From Candidatus Bathyarchaeia archaeon (GTDB lineage: Archaea > Thermoproteota > Bathyarchaeia > Bathyarchaeales > Bathyarchaeaceae): DNA of 43,926 nucleotides. This document shows positions 40,588 to 43,926 of the stretch, piece by piece. Every line of letters starts with the position of its first letter. Positions within the stretch are counted from its first letter, which is position 1. Made by a program: the position numbers and the translations under genes. The DNA is taken from contig DATETJ010000005.1 in the NCBI GenBank assembly GCA_035283685.1, positions 1 through 43,926 on the forward strand, in the 5' to 3' direction. The notes beneath the pieces are model-generated. The model saw only the letters and a list, made by a program, of their open reading frames with translations, did not search any database and was not told the DNA's origin.

Positions 40588-41574
40588 CTATGGGCGTAAA
40601 GATATTATGCCGAGAGTTGTCGCCAAGAAAAGTACGTATATGAAGAGCAGAATCGCGCCCTCTTTCCAGCCCAACCTCTCCATCGACAAGAAATACCATA
40701 AAAATAGGTTGGCGATGAGAGAAAAAATGACCAAATCGGTGAAAAAGACCATGTCCTTCACCGTAAACGGCGAAGCAATCAAAGTAACCCCCAAAATCAA
40801 TGTTATGTTCATGAAGCCGCTTCCTATGATGTTACCTAAGGCTAACGCTGAGTGTCCCTTAAGAAAAGCCTTCACGCTAATGGAGAATTCTGGCAGACTG
40901 GTGCCAAACGCAATAACAGTGGCGCCGATCAAGGCCTTTGACAAGCCTGCAAATTCCGCTATAACAACTGCGGACTCAACTATAAAATAAGCGCTTAGAA
41001 TAACGCCTGCGACACCCACGAAGGTGAGCGCGACGTATAGGCGCAATTTCCTCCTCATATCCTCAGAAACCTCTTCACTCTCTCCAGCTGGGATTCTAAT
41101 CTTGGACAACTGATATGTGTATAAGCCAAAAATCAACAACAAAATCAAGCCAACAAACCAACTTGCATAAGCTAGATACACCAACGACAAGGGAATGATC
41201 GAAGCCACGAAGAGACCGAAGTAGAGGCTTCCAAACTCTCTCTTAGCCATGGTAGGGATCATTTTCACATTACGTGAACGCCCCAATGAAGCAACGAGAA
41301 GAGCAGATAACCCGACTATTAGACAAACGTTCACAACGTTTGAGCCAATGACGTTTCCAACCGAAATCGCACCCTCGCCGCCAAACGCGGCGAAAACAGC
41401 CACACTCAACTCGGGCAAAGACGTAGAAAAGGCTATCAAAATAAAACCTACGGTCATTTTTCCAAGCCCAGTTATGTCCGAGACTTTGATTGCGTTAGTG
41501 ATAGTCACGTGACTAGAGTAGTTAAGCACTATCAAAAAAATGCCGAGAAGGAGCAAGCTTACTATTATGTCCAT
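40588..41574 (-). CDS. Ca2+/Na+ antiporter (CaCA family)
   Basis: A 328-aa cation exchanger with ten hydrophobic helices in two inverted repeats. Both alpha-repeats are visible: GFILIAFSTSLPELSVAVFA with the following GNVIGSNVVNVCLIVG, and GATVIAFGTSLPEFSISVKA with GNIIGSGFMNITLILG. The G-T/S-S-L-P-E and G-N-x-x-G-S motifs hold the ion-binding Glu. A cytoplasmic loop (KIRIPAGESEEVSEDMRRKL) separates the halves. It exchanges cytosolic Ca2+ for Na+ or H+. Confidence 0.94.
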   Translation of the reverse strand: MDIIVSLLLLGIFLIVLNYSSHVTITNAIKVSDITGLGKMTVGFILIAFSTSLPELSVAVFAAFGGEGAISVGNVIGSNVVNVCLIVGLSALLVASLGRSRNVKMIPTMAKREFGSLYFGLFVASIIPLSLVYLAYASWFVGLILLLIFGLYTYQLSKIRIPAGESEEVSEDMRRKLRLYVALTFVGVAGVILSAYFIVESAVVIAEFAGLSKALIGATVIAFGTSLPEFSISVKAFLKGHSALALGNIIGSGFMNITLILGVTLIASPFTVKDMVFFTDLVIFSLIANLFLWYFLSMERLGWKEGAILLFIYVLFLATTLGIISLRP

Positions 41575-41778
41575 GCTAAACCCTCACAAAGATTGGCAAA
41601 AACAAGTGCGGCGATAGAATGTGCGCCATTCGCTTTCATCCTCGAAAGTGCCAGACGTTTGGTTAGCTTATAACTATTACTAAAAGGTTATAAGTATTCT
41701 CATTAAACTATATTGATTGAGTCATGAAAATCTTATAGGGTGGTTCTCGAATTCCATATACTATAAGAAGGCGTCTAT

Positions 41779-42060
41779 TTGGCTTCAGGGGAATTGGTGG
41801 CCACAGGCGAAGAGGCGTTAAGAGTGGCTGATGCGCTGACTTCGGCGAGCTTCAGGATACTGCGATTGCTTTCGAAGGAGCGCCTGGATGTTTCGAGGAT
41901 CGCCGAAAGGTTAGAGCTGAGCGAGGCCTACATAAGTGAGCAGGTACGCGTCCTCGAAGAATTGAAGTTAATCAAAGTGGGCTACCAGCGGGGCAAAAGG
42001 GGAATTAGAAAGATGTGCGAATTGGCAGTCAAAAAAATCACCATAGTGATTACGCCGTGA
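41779..42060 (+). CDS. Winged-helix (ArsR/MarR-like) DNA-binding regulator
   Basis: A 93-aa protein from TTG 41779. The helix-turn-helix is clear: EEALRVADALTSASFRILRL, SKERLDVSRIAERLELSEAY, ISEQVRVLEELKLIKVGYQR, followed by a wing (GKRGIRKMCELAVKKITIVI). Length and pattern fit ArsR-type or archaeal Lrs14-like regulators. The ligand is unknown. It lies upstream of the Lys-rich peptide/PRC-barrel pair on the same strand, 104 bp away, and downstream of the CaCA gene on the opposite strand. Confidence 0.82.
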   Translation: MASGELVATGEEALRVADALTSASFRILRLLSKERLDVSRIAERLELSEAYISEQVRVLEELKLIKVGYQRGKRGIRKMCELAVKKITIVITP

Positions 42061-42118
42061 TTTTGTCTATCTGTCTACTTGAGTAAGGGCACAAGCTTGG
42101 TTCTTAATTTGCAGCAAA

Positions 42119-42128
42119 TTTTAATAAA
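42119..42128 (+). promoter_or_regulatory. TATA box of the 20-aa Lys-rich peptide/PRC-barrel transcript
   Basis: TTTTAATAAA, 36 bp before the GTG at 42164, the same spacing as at 37639-37686. It lies inside the shared block AGCAAATTTTAA. Confidence 0.65.
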
Positions 42129-42163
42129 AAAAAATTCCCAATTGTTTGTTTGAGGTCGCAATC

Positions 42164-42226
42164 GTGTCGAAGCGCGCAAAAGGAAAGAAGAAAAAGGGCG
42201 GAAAGAAATTCGCACTGCAGAAATGA
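42164..42226 (+). CDS. 20-aa lysine/glycine-rich micropeptide, copy 2
   Basis: A GTG-started ORF reading MSKRAKGKKKKGGKKFALQK, with the same TGAGG Shine-Dalgarno and TATA arrangement as copy 1. Codons of the AKGKKKKGGKK core are almost identical in both copies. Copy 2 has an extra FALQK end, and its TGA overlaps the ATG of the PRC-barrel gene as ATGA, so the two are translationally coupled. The dependence of the PRC-barrel gene on this peptide suggests a joint role (inference). Confidence 0.7.
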   Translation: MSKRAKGKKKKGGKKFALQK

Positions 42227-42537
42227 GTTTGGAGGAGGTGAATGAGAAGTTGGTTAATGTGAACACGCTCTTAGGAAAGAATGTGATAGGCGCCGGCGCT
42301 AAACTGATCGGCAACGTAATCGGCGTCGAGGCAGAGTTGCTTCCAGAATGGAAAATCACTCACTTGCACGTAAGCCTAACGGAGGAAGCCACAAGAGACC
42401 TCGGGTACAAAAAACCATTTTTTGGCTCGGTTGGAGTCCTGCTTCCAGTATCCCTCGCTAAAGCAGTTGCAGACGTAATAACTCTAGACAAGAAACTTGA
42501 AGAACTCAGAGACGTAGTTGAGCCGATGAAAAAATAA
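42223..42537 (+). CDS. PRC-barrel domain protein
   Basis: A 104-aa protein starting at the ATG inside ATGA. PRC-barrel pattern: LLGKNVIGAGAKLIGNVIGV, EWKITHLHVSLTEEATRDLG and KKPFFGSVGVLLPVSLAKAV, then a helix ITLDKKLEELRDVVEPMKK. PRC barrels bind RNA or proteins (RimM) or act in cell division (archaeal CdpB). Translation is coupled to the 20-aa basic peptide. Confidence 0.82.
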   Translation: MSLEEVNEKLVNVNTLLGKNVIGAGAKLIGNVIGVEAELLPEWKITHLHVSLTEEATRDLGYKKPFFGSVGVLLPVSLAKAVADVITLDKKLEELRDVVEPMKK

Positions 42538-42731
42538 GCAAATCCTTTTGTCTGCTTAAAGGGGCAAAAGAAGAAGGAGACAGTGGTGTTTCTTCCCATG
42601 CTCTAACAGGATTTGTCGCGGCTGCAATTTCCATGGCGCATGTCTACTGTTTTGTCTTGGACCTTACGGTTATGTCGTGGGAGTCAAGCTTTATCCGAGT
42701 GAAAGCTGAAACAGTCTGAGAAGTTGGTTTA

Positions 42732-43244
42732 ATGAGGCTCAGAACAAAGAGAGTGGCGCTTGCAACCCTGTTTGGCGTTGTGGTGTTTCTCTCAGATGTT
42801 GTTTTGCCCTCTCCGTTGAAGTATATGTTCTTCGTTGTTCACGCTACTCTACTGTGTTTGGGAGCGATTATTCTGCGAAGGATGGGTGCCACCTATGTCG
42901 CTTTGATTGGAGGCAGTTTAGCTGCGGTTTGGCAGTTTGCCACTGCGCCTTTCACGTTTGCTTTTGCAGTGCTTTATGGTTTGCTTCTGGACGGCTTGTT
43001 TGTGGTTTTTAGGGTCATAGCGGATGATTATGTGATGAAAGGAAGGTTAATTGCAGCGTCAACTGTGAGCACAGTCGTGGTTGGAGGGGCCAGCTTCTAT
43101 ACGACCGTTATTGTCTTTGGTTGGTTCCCTAGGAACGTGTTGATAGAAACCGCAATCCTAGTTGGCGGAACCTTGAATGGGGCAGCCGCAGGGTACCTTG
43201 CCTCACTCGTATGGAACAAGTATCTGAAGAACATTGCACTCTAG
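42732..43244 (+). CDS. ECF-transporter S-component-like membrane protein
   Basis: A 170-aa protein with about five to six hydrophobic helices (8-28, 32-50, 55-70, 74-95, 106-128, 136-160). The opening RVALATLFGVVVFLSDVVLP and the small-residue-rich GGSLAAVWQFATAPFTFAFA and GGTLNGAAAGYLASLVWNKY resemble substrate-binding (S) components of ECF vitamin or metal transporters. No EcfA or EcfT gene is in the window, so it would work as a shared-module subunit. The substrate is unknown. Confidence 0.5.
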   Translation: MRLRTKRVALATLFGVVVFLSDVVLPSPLKYMFFVVHATLLCLGAIILRRMGATYVALIGGSLAAVWQFATAPFTFAFAVLYGLLLDGLFVVFRVIADDYVMKGRLIAASTVSTVVVGGASFYTTVIVFGWFPRNVLIETAILVGGTLNGAAAGYLASLVWNKYLKNIAL

Positions 43245-43474
43245 ACACTTCAACGGCGACGATTTTCAAACTTTTTTCCTCGAATATCTTGCCTTTCGTG
43301 CATTTTCTTACCTCATCATTAAGAAGGGACTCGTCAAAGTGGTAGCCGAGATAACGGCAACGAACGCCACATAAACGTTTTTGTTCTAAGCAGTGCACGG
43401 TTTGTACTTGCGTTGGACTCGAATTCGGTTAGGGTTTTACAAATGATTTTTAATTAGGCAAGCAGAATTAGGGC

Positions 43475-43700
43475 TTGGTTAAGTTGAATTCAACATGGTA
43501 TGCGATGGAAGTTGAAGAGGTTCTGCGTGCTTTACAATCTGACCTGAAAGGCTTGAGTGACGAAGAAGTTGAGCGGAGACTGCTGAAGTTTGGATACAAT
43601 GAGTTAAAGAAGCGAAAAAAGGGTAACTCCGCCGCAGATTTTTTTGGCTCAATTTAAGAACATTTTCGTTATTATGCTGATAGTCGCCATCATAATTTAG
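43475..43700 (+). pseudogene. P-type cation ATPase remnant, frameshifted and truncated
   Basis: The frame from TTG 43475 (or ATG 43505) encodes the N-terminal domain of a P-type ATPase: STWYAMEVEEVLRALQSD, KGLSDEEVERRLLKFGYNEL, KKRKKGNSAADFF, then a stop. In the next frame after a run of seven T (43639-43645) the family sequence goes on (LAQFKNIFVIMLIVAIII), matching the first transmembrane region, until TAG at 43698-43700. The rest of the pump is missing. It is a decayed gene or a truncated transfer. Confidence 0.75.
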
Positions 43701-43828
43701 CGCGCGAATAGTGGCTTGATGAATCGGTCTGGCGAGATGCTGGGTTAAAGTGTGTTCGGTTTCGTAAAGGTTAATAGTAATGCGGGATAAGTGCTCTCTG
43801 AACCTGAATTTGACTGGAGATAGAAGTC

Positions 43829-43926
43829 ATGGGTTTCTTGGATGACCTGCTTTCCCACGTCCCCTATCTGTTAACTTTGCTTGAAATTGCGATCGTAGTC
43901 GGGGTTGCGATTGTTTTGGAGCGTTT
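43829..43926 (+). CDS. Start of a membrane protein, cut by window edge
   Basis: Thirty-two codons before the end: MGFLDDLLSHVPYLLTLLEI then AIVVGVAIVLERF. One hydrophobic helix is visible after a short amphipathic N-terminus. The pattern would fit the beginning of a mechanosensitive-channel-like or other small membrane protein, but too little is present to name it. Confidence 0.55.
   Translation, partial: MGFLDDLLSHVPYLLTLLEIAIVVGVAIVLER

Noticed and set aside
40469-40990. 173-aa plus-strand ORF.
   Set aside because: Lies antisense to the Ca/Na antiporter; its Met/Lys/Thr-rich sequence is what the complement of membrane-helix codons gives.
42600-42731. Possible TPP riboswitch upstream of the ECF-S-like gene (CTGAGA at about 42715).
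   Set aside because: Only the CTGAGA hexamer fits; the other conserved blocks (GGGG, ACCTGA and the pairing stems) are absent.
1-43926. CRISPR arrays, IS elements, phage genes, rRNA or tRNA genes.
   Set aside because: No regularly spaced repeats, transposase or integrase motifs, or rRNA/tRNA signatures were seen.

Overview
The window comes from an archaeal chromosome. The evidence is archaeal information-processing machinery throughout: TBP, aIF2-gamma, the archaeal GatDE amidotransferase, Rpo3 (RpoD) with ferredoxin-type cysteines, Rpo7 and Spt4, ribosomal proteins S6e, S24e, S27ae and L18e, a GTP-dependent dephospho-CoA kinase, a roughly 300-nt archaeal SRP RNA, and TATA/BRE-type promoters. 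A TackOD1-like zinc-ribbon regulator, a dockerin-like secreted protein and the gene orders suggest a TACK/Thermoproteota lineage, possibly Bathyarchaeia. That placement is inference. I saw no rRNA, tRNA, IS element, phage gene or CRISPR array.

Layout. 0-10 kb: 3' end of a TBP gene, Elp3 and a tandem GNAT, a DUF4258/DUF2283 pair, an MFS transporter, GatD-GatE and an M20 peptidase. 9.8-17.7 kb: translation and transcription genes (S6e, aIF2-gamma, then Fcf1-like PIN, Rpo7, Spt4, DPCK, S24e, S27ae and an unknown protein; S19 on the opposite strand). This block is interrupted by a dockerin-like secreted protein, an MFS transporter and a PNGase-like transglutaminase. 17.8-22.7 kb: SRP RNA, a flavin-binding PNPOx-like protein, a CooC-like nickel ATPase, a thymidylate-synthase-like protein, glutamate dehydrogenase, signal peptidase I and a 56-aa zinc ribbon. 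23.2-27.9 kb: a compact type IV pilus/Tad-like operon (ATPase, two TadB/TadC-like membrane proteins, two class III pilin-like proteins). 27.9-29.5 kb: a wHTH-TackOD1-like protein and a V4R-like protein. 29.7-33.2 kb: the S13-S4-S11-Rpo3-L18e-L13-S9 operon. 33.3-43.9 kb: accessory and membrane genes: YegP-like, cupin, a divergent PLP decarboxylase, a cation/proton antiporter, a wHTH-VIT fusion, an operon of related small membrane proteins, a Ca/Na antiporter, a wHTH regulator, a PRC-barrel protein, an ECF-S-like protein and a broken P-type ATPase.

The most unusual feature is a set of very small, extremely basic peptides with no recognised function. A 15-aa and a 20-aa lysine/glycine peptide lie 4.5 kb apart. 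They share nearly identical codons, the same Shine-Dalgarno and a TATA region at exactly the same distance, so promoter plus gene look duplicated. The second copy overlaps a PRC-barrel gene by ATGA. Just after the first copy a separately promoted 29-aa Lys/Arg peptide occurs. Other items worth a look are a displaced copy of the elp3 3' end, a frameshifted P-type ATPase remnant, the wHTH-VIT fusion, the TackOD1/V4R pair and the low-complexity tails on several ribosome/RNA polymerase proteins.
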